Shown: one piece after another, positions 18,605 through 26,996 of the stretch
Numbering within the stretch: position 1 is the first letter of the stretch
Layout: every line of letters begins with the position of its first letter
NCBI RefSeq assembly: GCF_000250655.1
Contig: NC_016935.1
Coordinates: 1,692,001-1,756,000, forward strand
Origin: Paenibacillus mucilaginosus 3016
Lineage (GTDB): Bacteria > Bacillota > Bacilli > Paenibacillales > NBRC-103111
Reading direction: 5' to 3'
DNA: 64,000 nt
Program-made: the position numbers and the translations under genes
Notes under the pieces: model-generated
Seen by the model: the letters and a program-made list of their open reading frames with translations, nothing else
The model's database searches: none
What the model was told of the DNA's origin: nothing

Positions 18605-19261
18605 TCATTCCCTAAACAAATACTCCCTCTGGTCTTTTTTGTTATATAATTCCCAATGCACGTCGGCTATCCGGTCTGGATCGTAATACGTCCCCTTTTT
18701 GACATGATCAGCGATTAGAACCTGACCTACATAAATTCCAAAGGGAGACACTGTCTCCGCTATTGAAAGTGCAAGCGAGCGGGTCGCTGCTTTGCCGATG
18801 GATAAAGAGGTATAAAGGGGATTCGGATTCAGCGCAATACTGCCACCTGTGAAAAAGAGTGTCCCCTGTTTACGTTCGACCATATCCGGAATTACTTGTT
18901 GAGCGCTGGTCAACGCACCAACAGTATTCACCTTAAAATCTTCAATAAGCTGCTGTTCAGTTAACGAAAGGGGATCCCCTGGCACGATGTGTGCCGCATT
19001 ATATACCAAAACATCGGTGGTTCCAAATGAATCTTTTATCTGTTTAAAGGCTGTTTTTAATGAATCCGGATCTGATGCATCTGCAGTAATTCCGTGCGAT
19101 TCAATTTGTAACTGTCGAAGGGATTCCAAGCTGCGTTGCAGTGATGATTCGGTTCTTGATATGAGAATCACTCGGAAGCCATTGCTTCCGAACTTTTTGG
19201 CTATACTGGCGCTTACTCCCGGTCCAGAACCGACGATGACTAACAGAGGTTTATGGCTCAT
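18605..19261 (-). CDS. SDR-family protein lacking the usual catalytic Tyr
   Basis: A 218-residue Rossmann protein. The cofactor loop is GSGPGVSASIAKKFG, and the NNAG-type motif is VYNAAHI. At the active site the sequence is YTSLSIGKAATRSL: the Lys is present, but the residue four positions before it is Leu, so the YxxxK pair is broken. It may bind NAD(P) without standard SDR chemistry, or use Tyr six residues before the Lys. ATG 19261 is chosen over GTG 19270 because AAGGCG sits 9 bases upstream. It lies alone between repeats. Confidence 0.85.
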   Translation of the reverse strand: MSHKPLLVIVGSGPGVSASIAKKFGSNGFRVILISRTESSLQRSLESLRQLQIESHGITADASDPDSLKTAFKQIKDSFGTTDVLVYNAAHIVPGDPLSLTEQQLIEDFKVNTVGALTSAQQVIPDMVERKQGTLFFTGGSIALNPNPLYTSLSIGKAATRSLALSIAETVSPFGIYVGQVLIADHVKKGTYYDPDRIADVHWELYNKKDQREYLFRE

Positions 19262-19402
19262 CCTTACCACGCCTTCTTTCTGATATTAGTTTAAATACAT
19301 AAATTTGGTGTTTCTATATTTTTAATAATATCGAAATATATAGATTCGTCAACCACTTCTTCTCAGCTAAGCAGTGCAACTGTTTATTACGTTATTCTGC
19401 CC

Positions 19403-19451
19403 TTTAGCCATCCATGCCGCGCGAACGCGGCACCACGGAATCATGAAAATT
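19403..19451 (-). repeat. 49-bp palindromic repeat, copy 2, next to an IS110 element
   Basis: Inverted copy of 17835-17883 with the hairpin core ATGCCGCGCGAACGCGGCAC. The noncoding end of an IS110-family element begins right after it. IS110 members are known to favour repetitive palindromes as targets. Confidence 0.8.
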
Positions 19452-19657
19452 TATACTTCCTGCCTTATACTATTCTTACGGCTGGTGAGGAAGGTCGATA
19501 AGCTATGGTGTTGCGAACCCAACCTTTAGTCTGACTCCGACGACCATGGTGCACCACGGAATGTCGCTCCCTTTGGGGAAGCACGCAGGGTAGATTAACC
19601 CTTTTGCTGGTTGTTGCGCCAGTCCTCAATTCAATTTGCCGAAGAAAGGTGAGTATC
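19452..19657 (+). ncRNA. Candidate bridge-RNA region of an IS110 element
   Basis: About 205 noncoding bases separate the 49-bp repeat from the transposase start and contain several self-complementary runs (CGACCATGGTGCACCACGG region). In IS110-group elements the bridge RNA comes from the noncoding end upstream of the transposase. The assignment is from position only; loop-to-target pairing was not established. Confidence 0.4.
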
Positions 19658-20881
19658 ATGGAAGTTCTTATTGAACGAGCTTGCGGGTTGGATGTTCATA
19701 AGAAGTCCATCACAGCCTGCATCGTTACTCCTGAAGGAAAGGAGATCAAGACATTCCGTACCCATACGGTCTTTCTTCTTGAACTTATCGATTGGATCAA
19801 GGAACACCGCTGCACCCACGTGGCCATGGAGAGCACCGGCGTTTTTTGGAAGCCAATCGTCAACCTGCTTGAAGCGGAACAGATTGAATTTCTGGTTGTG
19901 AATGCACAGCATATGAAAGCCGTTCCCGGCCGCAAGACAGACGTGAAAGATGCGGAATGGATCGCCGATTTATTACGGCACGGCCTGCTTAAAGCGAGCT
20001 TTATTCCGGACCGGAACCAACGTGAATTGCGAGAGCTGGTTCGCTACCGCCGAAGCTTAATCCAGGAGCGTGCCCGTGAACACAACCGGATTCAGAAGGT
20101 TCTGGAAGGGGCTAACATTAAGCTGGCTTCTGTCGTTTCTGACATTATGGGCGTCTCGAGCCGGGACATGCTGGAGGCCATGGTGAATGGGGAGACGGAT
20201 CCGGAGAAGCTGGCAGGCTTCGCACGCCGAACCATGAAGAAAAAGAAAGAAGAACTAGAGCTTGCGCTGCGGGGGAACATGACTGCACACCAGCGTCTCA
20301 TCCTCAAAAGCATGCTGACGCATATCGACTTCCTAAATGAACAGATTTCCGAACTGGATATGGAGGTAGCCAAACGGCTCGACCCTTTTCAGCAAGATCT
20401 GGATCGCCTGGATACCATTCCAGGGGTCGCCAGACGGACCGCTGAGCAAATCCTGGCTGAAATCGGCACCGATATCGCCTCCCGTTTCCCGAGTGCACCA
20501 CACCTCTGCTCGTGGATCGGCCTTGTGCCGGGGCATAATGAGAGTGCAGGTAAGCGCAAACCCTCCAAAACCCGAAAAGGCAACAAGTACCTCCGCTCTG
20601 CCCTCATTGAAGCTTCCCATTCCATTCGAGGATCGAACAACTACCTCGGTGCTCAGTATAGACGCATTGCAGCCCGTAAAGGCGGACATAGAGCAGCTGT
20701 TGCAGTTGCTCACTCCATCATGACTATTGCATACCATCTGATAACACGCTAGGAAGATTACACGGATTTAGGCTCTGATTACTTTGAGAAGCGAAAGCAA
20801 GACGCCATTGTCAGACAGACGGTTCGAAAGTTAGAAAACTTAGGATACTCTGTTACTTTGGCCACTACCGAAGTATCTTAG
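19658..20881 (+). pseudogene. IS110-family transposase with an in-frame amber codon
   Basis: The DEDD RuvC-like transposase starts at ATG 19658 after GAAAGGTGAG. Catalytic contexts are GLDVHKKS (Asp), AMESTGVFW (Glu) and KTDVKDAEW (two Asp), and the C-terminal domain carries TIPGVARRTAEQ and the Ser region HSIRGSNNY. Translation stops at a TAG at 20750-20752, after 364 residues. The same frame continues at once with EDYTDLGSDYFEKRKQDA and LENLGYSVTL, the usual IS110 C-terminal tail, to a stop at 20879. The full protein would have 407 positions. The truncated form keeps all catalytic residues, so partial activity is possible. Confidence 0.88.
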
Positions 20882-20990
20882 TTCTGAAATAACATCATTA
20901 CTTGGAGGAAGACGCAGCTTTTAAAAAATTGAAGCAGCTGCGCCTAGTTTCGTGCTGCCTTTTTAGGCTATACGCTATGAGTTATTTTCA

Positions 20991-21028
20991 GGGTAGCTTA
21001 ACGTCAACTAGGGAGCAGCTGCTCGCAG
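20991..21028 (-). repeat. Element R4, part split off by IS3 (left)
   Basis: This holds one arm of a motif-hairpin-motif element (CTAGGGAGCAGCTGCTCGCAG). The other arm is at 22696-22748. The IS3 element lies between them with a CAG duplication. Confidence 0.85.
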
Positions 21029-21096
21029 TGATACGCTCCCCATACGGTAGACAGGTGAAATAATAAAAAACCTGTTACTGTAAGGGGAGCTTTTTC

Positions 21097-21774
21097 ATGT
21101 CTAAAGAAAAATACTGTGCTACGGAGAAACTTGCTATCCTTGAAGAAGTTTCAAGTGGAAAAATTGGTTTTATCGCTGCAACCAAAAGATACGGTATGAA
21201 TAAAACAACTTTAATGAAATGGCAGCGTCGTTATAAGCTATATGGGTATGAAGGACTGGAAAGAAGTACTCGCAATCGAAGTTACAGCGCTGAGCTGAAG
21301 CTTCAAGCGGTGAAAGATTATGTAGAGGGTGGATTGTCAAAATACCGGATCATCGACAAATACAGGATCTCAAGTACAACGCAGCTTTCTAACTGGATTA
21401 AGAAGTATAATGGTCATAGCAGCTTAAAAGCCTACAAAGGGGAAGCACAAGCTATGACAAAGGGTCGCTCTACTACGTGGGATGAGAGGATCGATATCGT
21501 CCACTATTGCCTGGCACATCAGCATGACTATCATAAGACAGCTGGCCAGTTTCAGGTCTCCTACCAGCAAGTATATCAATGGGTGAAGAAATTCGAAGCC
21601 GGCGGTGCGGATGCTTTAAAGGATGGCCGGGGGCGAAAGAAGGCGCCGGAAGAGATGACGGAGGCAGATCGCCAGAAGCTCGAGATGAAGAAGATGGAAT
21701 ACGAAATGGAGAGGCTTCGGGCGGAGAATGCATTTCTAAAAAAGTTACGGGAAATCCAAAGGAGGCGAAGCTAA
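21097..21774 (+). CDS. IS3 transposase OrfA (DNA-binding)
   Basis: A 225-residue protein with two helix-turn-helix modules (KLAILEEVSSGK...TLMKWQRRYK and a second of similar type at about 110-165) and a C-terminal leucine-zipper-like helix (KMEYEMERLRAENAFLKKL). It starts after AAGGGGAGC. An A6-G slippery run at 21738-21744 near the end allows -1 frameshifting into orfB to give the OrfAB transposase. It is long for an OrfA, as in the IS150 subgroup. Confidence 0.93.
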   Translation: MSKEKYCATEKLAILEEVSSGKIGFIAATKRYGMNKTTLMKWQRRYKLYGYEGLERSTRNRSYSAELKLQAVKDYVEGGLSKYRIIDKYRISSTTQLSNWIKKYNGHSSLKAYKGEAQAMTKGRSTTWDERIDIVHYCLAHQHDYHKTAGQFQVSYQQVYQWVKKFEAGGADALKDGRGRKKAPEEMTEADRQKLEMKKMEYEMERLRAENAFLKKLREIQRRRS

Positions 21775-22652
21775 GCCAATATCGCCAAGAGAACGTCTAC
21801 CTTGCCATCCAAGCGCTTCAGGAAGAGGAGTCGATCAGCATTCAACTTCTGTGTGAAGTCGCAGGAGTTGCACGCTCAAGCTATTACAAATGGTTAAACC
21901 GCAAACCCAGCTCTCGTGAGCAGGAGAATGAGCGGCTGACAAAGATGATGATGTCCATATATGAAAAAGTAGAGAAAACCTTTGGGTACCGCCAATTAAC
22001 ACTCCACATGCGCAAGGAAACCGGACAGACGATTAACCATAAACGCGTGTACCGGCTGATGAAAGTCAAGGGAATCCAGTCGGTCATCCGCAGGAAGAGA
22101 AAGAAATACCCTCATTCTACTCCCCAGCACGTGGCCGAGAATGTGCTGAATCGTAATTTCCAAGCAGCTGAACCCAATGAGAAATGGGTAACGGATGTAA
22201 CAGAATTTAAATACGGCAACGGTCAGAAAGCGTATTTAAGCGCGATTCTCGATCTTCATGATAAATCCATCGTCTCCAGAGTAGTGGGGCATTCCAACAA
22301 CAACCCACTTGTTTTCGAGACGTTGAAGCAAGCCTTGCAAGCAGCTCCAGGAAGCAAACCAATGCTTCATAGTGACAGAGGATTTCAATACACTTCACTT
22401 GACTTCAAAAAGCTTTTGGACGATAACGAACTGACTCAAAGTATGTCCCGGGTTGGGCGGTGTATCGATAACGGGCCGATGGAATCCTTCTGGGGGACCT
22501 TAAAATGCGAGAAGTATTATCTACACACTTACCAAACCTTTGAGGAGCTTGAGAGAGACATTCTGGCTTACATCGATTTTTACAATAACGAACGATTACA
22601 AGCAAAACTAAACGGCCTCAGTCCAATGGAATACAGGACCAAGGCCGCTTAA
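21579..22652 (+). CDS. IS3 transposase OrfB (DDE integrase core)
   Basis: This frame is -1 relative to orfA. The real OrfB part probably begins near 21744, after the slippery run, since the sequence before that is an orfA shadow. The HTH_21 region has YKWLNRKP and EKTFGYRQLTLHM. The integrase core has Asp in WVTDVTEFKY, Asp in LHSDRGFQYTS and Glu in NGPMESFWGTLK, then YIDFYNNERLQAKLNGLSP. No damage is seen, so the element may still be mobile. Confidence 0.92.
   Translation: MGEEIRSRRCGCFKGWPGAKEGAGRDDGGRSPEARDEEDGIRNGEASGGECISKKVTGNPKEAKLSQYRQENVYLAIQALQEEESISIQLLCEVAGVARSSYYKWLNRKPSSREQENERLTKMMMSIYEKVEKTFGYRQLTLHMRKETGQTINHKRVYRLMKVKGIQSVIRRKRKKYPHSTPQHVAENVLNRNFQAAEPNEKWVTDVTEFKYGNGQKAYLSAILDLHDKSIVSRVVGHSNNNPLVFETLKQALQAAPGSKPMLHSDRGFQYTSLDFKKLLDDNELTQSMSRVGRCIDNGPMESFWGTLKCEKYYLHTYQTFEELERDILAYIDFYNNERLQAKLNGLSPMEYRTKAA
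21738..21744 (+). other. Slippery heptamer for programmed -1 frameshifting
   Basis: AAAAAAG in the orfA/orfB overlap. The frame shift needed to fuse the two frames is -1, as in other IS3 elements. Confidence 0.7.
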
Positions 22653-22695
22653 GATTTTTATTTTTTGTACTGTCTACTTGACGGGGGGCTGTTCA

Positions 22696-22748
22696 CAGCG
22701 AATCTGCTCCCTGGTGTTGTGCTATCGTTCCCAGCTAGCTCAATGACC
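22696..22748 (-). repeat. Element R4, second part (right of IS3)
   Basis: On the minus strand this reads GGTCATTGAGCTAGCTGGGA then ACGATAGCACAAC and CCAGGGAGCAG. Joined to 20991-21028 after removing the IS and one CAG, it gives a complete hairpin element closely matching R2 in its stem. Confidence 0.85.
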
Positions 22749-22859
22749 TAACTCTTCTTTATGATTGATTACCTTTGCAGTCATAAGGGTGAAAATTGAG
22801 AAAGGGACTGTTCGTGACTGCATTGGGACAGTAATCCCGGCCCTTTTGGCGGTACATGG

Positions 22860-23207
22860 TCAATCATCCGAGGAAAGAGGATGCCGGCTTGCTCGTTCAT
22901 TATAAAGCTCTCCCCACTCTTTCATCAGTAAAATAATTGGGTTCAAGGTTTTACCAAATTCCGTTAGCGAGTATTCTACCTTTGGCGGCACCTGGTTGTA
23001 CGTTTTGCGCTCTATGATACCTTCACGTTCGAGTTCCCGTAGTTGCAAGGTAAGAATATGATGAGTGACTTGAGGGTAAATTTTGCGAAGTTCGCCGAAA
23101 CGCTTCGTTCCGCCCATTAAGTGATAAAGAATCACTCCTTTCCACTTTCCACCAATAACATCAATCGTCGTTTCGACTGGACACTTTTTTTCTGGAGCAT
23201 TTGCCAT
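22860..23207 (-). CDS. HxlR family transcriptional regulator
   Basis: A 115-residue winged-helix regulator. Family features are the N-terminal Cys in EKKCPVETTIDVIGGKWKG, GGTKRFGELRKIYP, and the recognition region QVTHHILTLQLRELE, then VEYSLTEFGKTL. It is divergent from an SDR gene with a 127-base gap, the common HxlR arrangement, so it probably controls that gene in response to a reactive electrophile sensed by the Cys. A further Asp/Ser-rich tail is normal. Confidence 0.92.
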   Translation of the reverse strand: MANAPEKKCPVETTIDVIGGKWKGVILYHLMGGTKRFGELRKIYPQVTHHILTLQLRELEREGIIERKTYNQVPPKVEYSLTEFGKTLNPIILLMKEWGELYNERASRHPLSSDD

Positions 23208-23334
23208 CCTTCTACCCCTTGCATAGTATTATTTCTGTTACTAAGTATTATTAATTTGCATACTTTAAGTATATTACTAACTTAAATATAATGAAATAGC
23301 CAACGGTAGCCAATATGTGAAGGGAATGATTGCA

Positions 23335-24123
23335 ATGGGGAAAGTGAAAGAGATGAAGCGATTTGAGGGCCAGACAGCGATAGTCACTGGAGGCGGCACC
23401 GGGATGGGCCGCGCTGCAGCGCTAAGACTCGGTAAAGAAGGAGCCAATGTTGTCATAGCGGGCCGACGGCCGAAAGAGCTTCAAGAAGTTTATGAAGAAA
23501 TTGTCTCTCAGGGAGGTAAGTCCCTCGCTGTTCAGACTGACATTGCCGATCCTCGTCAGGTCGAAGCGCTTGTAAATAAGACGCTGGATGTATTTGGTAG
23601 TCTGGATATGGCTTGGAACAACGCCGGCATTCTTGGTGCTTTCTCACCTGTCCACAAGCTATCCTTTGAAGATTTCGATACTCTGATGTCAGTCAATCTG
23701 CGTGGTGTGTTCGCCTGTCTAAAATACGAGATCGCAGCCATGCTCGACCGTGGAATCCGAGGCTCGATCGTTAACACTTCTTCGTGGACGGCGCATGGGG
23801 CAATGGCAGGTACTTCAGGCTACGCTGCCTCCAAGGGAGCACTCGATGCAATGATGAGAACCGTGGCTTTGGAGGTTGGTCCTAGCAACATTCGAGTTAA
23901 CAATGTCAGTCCTGGAATGATTGCAACCCCAATGTCGCAGGAGGTTCTAAGCGACGAGACTACGGCGCTTCCCTTCGTCAAGCAAACTCCCTTACAGCGG
24001 GTGGGTCAATCCGAAGATGTGGCGGATGCAGTGGTCTGGCTTCTCTCCGACGACGCTCGTTTTGTTACTGGTCAGAGCATACTCGTAGATGGCGGTTACA
24101 CTATCGGCGGATTACGCCCGTGA
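23335..24123 (+). CDS. Short-chain dehydrogenase/reductase
   Basis: A classical SDR of about 262 residues. The cofactor motif is TGGGTGMGRAAA, AGRR suggests NADP binding, the NNAG motif is WNNAGILG, and the catalytic residues lie in NTSSWTAHGAM (Ser) and YAASKGAL (Tyr, Lys). It ends with TGQSILVDGGYTIGG, typical of FabG-like enzymes. ATG 23335 has AAGGGA upstream; GTG 23317 and ATG 23326 are possible. It is divergent from the HxlR gene and likely under its control. The substrate is unknown. Confidence 0.92.
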   Translation: MGKVKEMKRFEGQTAIVTGGGTGMGRAAALRLGKEGANVVIAGRRPKELQEVYEEIVSQGGKSLAVQTDIADPRQVEALVNKTLDVFGSLDMAWNNAGILGAFSPVHKLSFEDFDTLMSVNLRGVFACLKYEIAAMLDRGIRGSIVNTSSWTAHGAMAGTSGYAASKGALDAMMRTVALEVGPSNIRVNNVSPGMIATPMSQEVLSDETTALPFVKQTPLQRVGQSEDVADAVVWLLSDDARFVTGQSILVDGGYTIGGLRP

Positions 24124-24160
24124 CTGAACGAAGCGATATATTCAAGCCAAACAGCCAAAC

Positions 24161-24195
24161 GGCAGCCGAATGATTAATTCCCGGCTGTTGTTTTG
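24161..24195 (+). terminator. Terminator after the SDR gene
   Basis: CAGCCG / CGGCTG stem around a 13-base loop followed by TTGTTTTG. It lies 38 bases after the SDR stop. Confidence 0.55.
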
Positions 24196-24244
24196 TCGTC
24201 GAGAATCAATATATTGTGGCTCTTTCGTTACTTTAATAGAAAAA

Positions 24245-24270
24245 GGCAGCCGATCATCAGATCAGCTGCC
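24245..24270. terminator. Hairpin of the AAAAAG-stem-CTTTATT type
   Basis: GGCAGCCGATC and GATCAGCTGCC form an 11-bp stem with a 4-base loop, preceded by AAAAA and followed by GAGGTGTCTTTATTGTGC. Related hairpins are at 12987 and 27702. Confidence 0.6.
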
Positions 24271-24420
24271 GAGGTGTCTTTATTGTGCAATCGTTCTCAC
24301 ACTCCTGAATCCTTCCGTCCGGACCTGGTCATTAGCGGTCCCTAATTGCGACCGGTTGTCATGAGTTTTTAAGCCTTCTGAGCAAAATGAGTAAAAAAAG
24401 AAAATTATCTTACGCAATCA

Positions 24421-24462
24421 AGGCCCGGGAGCTTGATGAATCGGCTCCTGGGCCGTTTTTAT
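24421..24462 (+). terminator. Strong terminator before the MerR-type promoter
   Basis: GGCCCGGGAGC and GCTCCTGGGCC (one G-U pair) around an 11-base loop, then GTTTTTATT. It isolates the following promoter. Confidence 0.75.
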
Positions 24463-24467
24463 TCTTA

Positions 24468-24499
24468 TTGACATTGACACTAGTGTAATCCTCTATGAT
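24468..24499 (+). promoter_or_regulatory. MerR-type promoter, matching the one at 11417
   Basis: TTGACA (24468-24473) and TATGAT (24494-24499) with a 20-bp spacer holding the perfect palindrome ACACTAGTGT. Spacing and operator agree with 11417-11448. No merR gene is adjacent, so regulation in trans is likely. Confidence 0.75.
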
Positions 24500-24531
24500 G
24501 TGCTTAATCTCATCCGAAAGGAGTTTTATCA

Positions 24532-25464
24532 TTGAGAAGTAGCAATCGAAGTGAGAACATTCGTGTTGGAACCGAGAATACAGTTGGGAAGAGCAAATCG
24601 GTGACGGTCATCGGGCTTGGTCCGATGGGTAAGGCGATGGCGGCCGCTTTCCTTGAGCATGGCTTTAAGGTGACCGTGTGGAATAGGACTTCAAACAAAG
24701 CAGACGAACTCATAACAAAAGGAGCCGTTAAGGCGTCGACGGTCCACGAAGCGTTGGCGGCCAATGAGCTAGTCATCCTCAGCCTAACGGACTACGATGC
24801 GATGTACACTATTCTTGAACCGGCATCGGAGAATCTGTCCGGCAAGGTTCTCGTCAACCTGAGCTCGGACACTCCGGAGAAAGCTCGCGAGGCGGCGAAG
24901 TGGTTGGCCAACCGTGGAGCCCGGCACATCACAGGCGGCGTTCAGGTCCCTCCTTCTGGCATCGGTAAACCAGAGTCCTCCACTTACTACAGCGGCCCGA
25001 AAGAGGTGTTTGAGGCCAACAAGGAGACACTCGAAGTCCTGACCGGAACTGACTATCGGGGAGAAGATCCGGGACTTGCGGCACTATACTACCAGATCCA
25101 GATGGACATGTTCTGGACAGCCATGCTCAGCTACCTCCATGCCACTGCGGTGGCCCAAGCGAACGGTATTACGGCTGAGCAGTTTCTGCCATACGCCGCC
25201 GAGACAATGTCGTCGCTGCCGAAGTTCATCGAGTTCTACACACCCCGGATTAACGCGGGTGAATATCCCGGTGACGTGGACAGACTTGCCATGGGAATGG
25301 CGAGCGTCGAGCACGTCGTTCATACGACCCAAGATGCCGGCATCGATATCACCCTGCCAACCGCTGTTTTGGAAGTTTTCAGACGCGGCATGGAGAACGG
25401 TCATGCCGGCAATAGCTTCACTAGCCTCATTGAAATCTTCAAGAAGTCCAATATTCGTCCATAA
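24532..25464 (+). CDS. NAD(P)-dependent 6PGDH/imine-reductase-like oxidoreductase
   Basis: A 310-residue beta-hydroxyacid-dehydrogenase-like enzyme. The N-terminal Rossmann domain has GLGPMGKAMAAAF and VWNRTSNKADEL (Arg suggests NADP preference); a helical dimerisation domain follows with LHATAVAQANGI. The usual catalytic Lys motif is not obvious, as in the imine reductase / reductive aminase branch. The TTG start has GAAAGGAG 8 bases upstream. Its promoter has the MerR-type operator, so it may belong to the same stress regulon as the gene pair at 11.5-12.7 kb. Confidence 0.86.
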   Translation: MRSSNRSENIRVGTENTVGKSKSVTVIGLGPMGKAMAAAFLEHGFKVTVWNRTSNKADELITKGAVKASTVHEALAANELVILSLTDYDAMYTILEPASENLSGKVLVNLSSDTPEKAREAAKWLANRGARHITGGVQVPPSGIGKPESSTYYSGPKEVFEANKETLEVLTGTDYRGEDPGLAALYYQIQMDMFWTAMLSYLHATAVAQANGITAEQFLPYAAETMSSLPKFIEFYTPRINAGEYPGDVDRLAMGMASVEHVVHTTQDAGIDITLPTAVLEVFRRGMENGHAGNSFTSLIEIFKKSNIRP

Positions 25465-25469
25465 AAACT

Positions 25470-25497
25470 GGGCCATTCCTGACGGGATGGCCTTTTA
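25470..25497 (+). terminator. Terminator after the 6PGDH-like gene
   Basis: GGCCAT and ATGGCC with a 10-base loop, then TTTTATCTTTTC, starting 6 bases after the stop. Confidence 0.75.
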
Positions 25498-25613
25498 TCT
25501 TTTCATAACAAACCGGGGGGGGGGATCCGTATCATAAATTGTACTCATTGCTGCGCTATACTGCCCGTTAACATTCCTGTAGGTCTTAAGAGATCCGATT
25601 TGCAGAAAAATGG

Positions 25614-25674
25614 ACGCCTCGCTAGGATGAGTATGTACTGGGTTGCAGCCCTCAGAACTCACCTTAGGAGGCGT
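25614..25674 (+). ncRNA. Structured leader before the IS110 transposase
   Basis: ACGCCTC (25614-25620) and GAGGCGT (25668-25674) form a stem with inner helices (CTAG / TTAG and GGGTTGCAGCCC). The 3' arm covers the ribosome site. The equivalent at 17921 keeps the structure with a different sequence, which argues for a functional RNA. Confidence 0.5.
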
Positions 25675-25678
25675 TATC

Positions 25679-26964
25679 ATGAAGTCTAATCTAATAAAGT
25701 CTCAAAATCAACGTGTAGAACGAATCTCTACTTCCACTCTGGTTATAGGCATTGACATTGCCAAGGAGAAACACGCTGCACAAGCCATTAATTTTCGAGG
25801 AATTGTCCTCACCAAGCGCCCCATTTTATTTTCGAATGACCTTGCTGGTTTCGAGCATTTAGAACAGAGCATTCGGAAATTACAGAAGATGCACGGCATG
25901 AATGACGTCGTTGTGGGTATGGAGAGCACCGGCCATTATTGGTTCAATATCGCCAACTGGTTGGTGGGTCAAGGAATTGATGTGGCTCTTGTCAATCCAA
26001 TGACAACCAAACGCAATAAGGAAAACAGAGATAACTCTCCTTCCAAGAGTGACCCAAAGGACGCCTTGGTCATTGCCGATGCAGTGAGCCGCGGGTTTTA
26101 CACGCCCTTTGCTCCAAAGGATGAAGCATTCCGCCGTATACGGGTTATGGTTACAAACAGAGAGCACTGGGTTGTTAAATCTGGACGTATTAAAAACAGA
26201 ATCCACCGCTGGCTCGATATCCGTTTTCCCGAATACAGACAAGCATTTGATGACATTTTTAGTGATCGCTCATTGGCTACCTTGCGCCGGTTTCCAGCCC
26301 CTTCTGACATATTGCAGCTAACCTCGGAGCAAATGGTGCAAATCTGGAGTGAGTACATGACCAGACCTGGCGGTGAGCGCGGTAAGAACAAGGCGTTAGA
26401 GCTTCAATCACTTGCCAGACATAGCGTGGGAGACACGAGTGCCCTTGAAGAAGACAAATGGGAATTGAGGCACCTCATTGAGGAATATGAGAGAATGAGA
26501 GAATACGCCGAATCATTGATGAAGCAGACCAGATGATTGAAAAGGCGCTGCCTGAAATACCTTGTTCGGATCTCATTCGATCTGTAGGTGCCTCCGTTCC
26601 TGCAACGGCTGCCATATTAGCATTTGGCGGGGACTTACGTAAGCTGTCTCACGGGAAGCAGTTATTACGAAAAGCAGGATTGAACTTAGCAGAACGAAGT
26701 TCTGGCAAGTATAAGGGACAAATTAAGCTCACCAAACGAGGCAACTCATTATTACGTAAGCATTTATACTTCACTGTGTTTCACCTGTTATCTTTTAATG
26801 GAGCTTTCCAAGCCATGCATGTACACAATACCGAAGTGAAACGAATGACGAAAATGCAGTCCATGATGAAGTTGATTGGGAAACTGGCTCGAATCCTTGT
26901 AGCCTTGGCGAGGGAAGGACAGGCATTTTCCCCCGATAAGGCCCAGCCACCATTAGCAGCTTAA
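25679..26964 (+). pseudogene. IS110-family transposase, one frameshift
   Basis: The first frame (25679-26536) has the DEDD contexts GIDIAKEKH, GMESTGHYW and SKSDPKDALVIAD and ends after ESLMKQTR. The second (26533-26964) continues the protein with QMIEKALPEIPC, then SVPATAAILAFGGDL and the C-terminal Ser region. The two overlap at GATGATTG, and a small indel near 26531 would join them into one protein of about 425 residues. Programmed shifting is not indicated, as no slippery run is present. The element is probably inactive. Confidence 0.85.
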
Positions 26965-26996
26965 AATTAAGACTTGTAACCCAGACACGTAGATTG

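Larger units (their letters stand above)
21029..22695 (+). mobile_element. IS3-family (IS150-like) insertion sequence, apparently intact
   Basis: A 1667-bp element with imperfect terminal repeats starting TGATACGC and TGAACAGC and sharing GTAGACAG further in. A 3-bp target duplication CAG lies at 21026-21028 and 22696-22698. It carries overlapping orfA and orfB with a frameshift signal. It sits in the loop of element R4. Confidence 0.9.
25570..26996 (+). mobile_element. IS110-family element with a frameshifted transposase
   Basis: The left end is set by similarity of ACATTCCTGTA and the next 40 bases to the left end of the relic at 17884. The right end is not certain; noncoding DNA after the transposase extends to at least 26996. 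IS110 elements lack terminal inverted repeats, which fits. Confidence 0.65.

Noticed and set aside
26531..26537. Programmed frameshift in the second IS110 transposase
   Set aside because: IS110 transposases are made from one frame, and no slippery run is present at the junction, so an ordinary indel is more likely.
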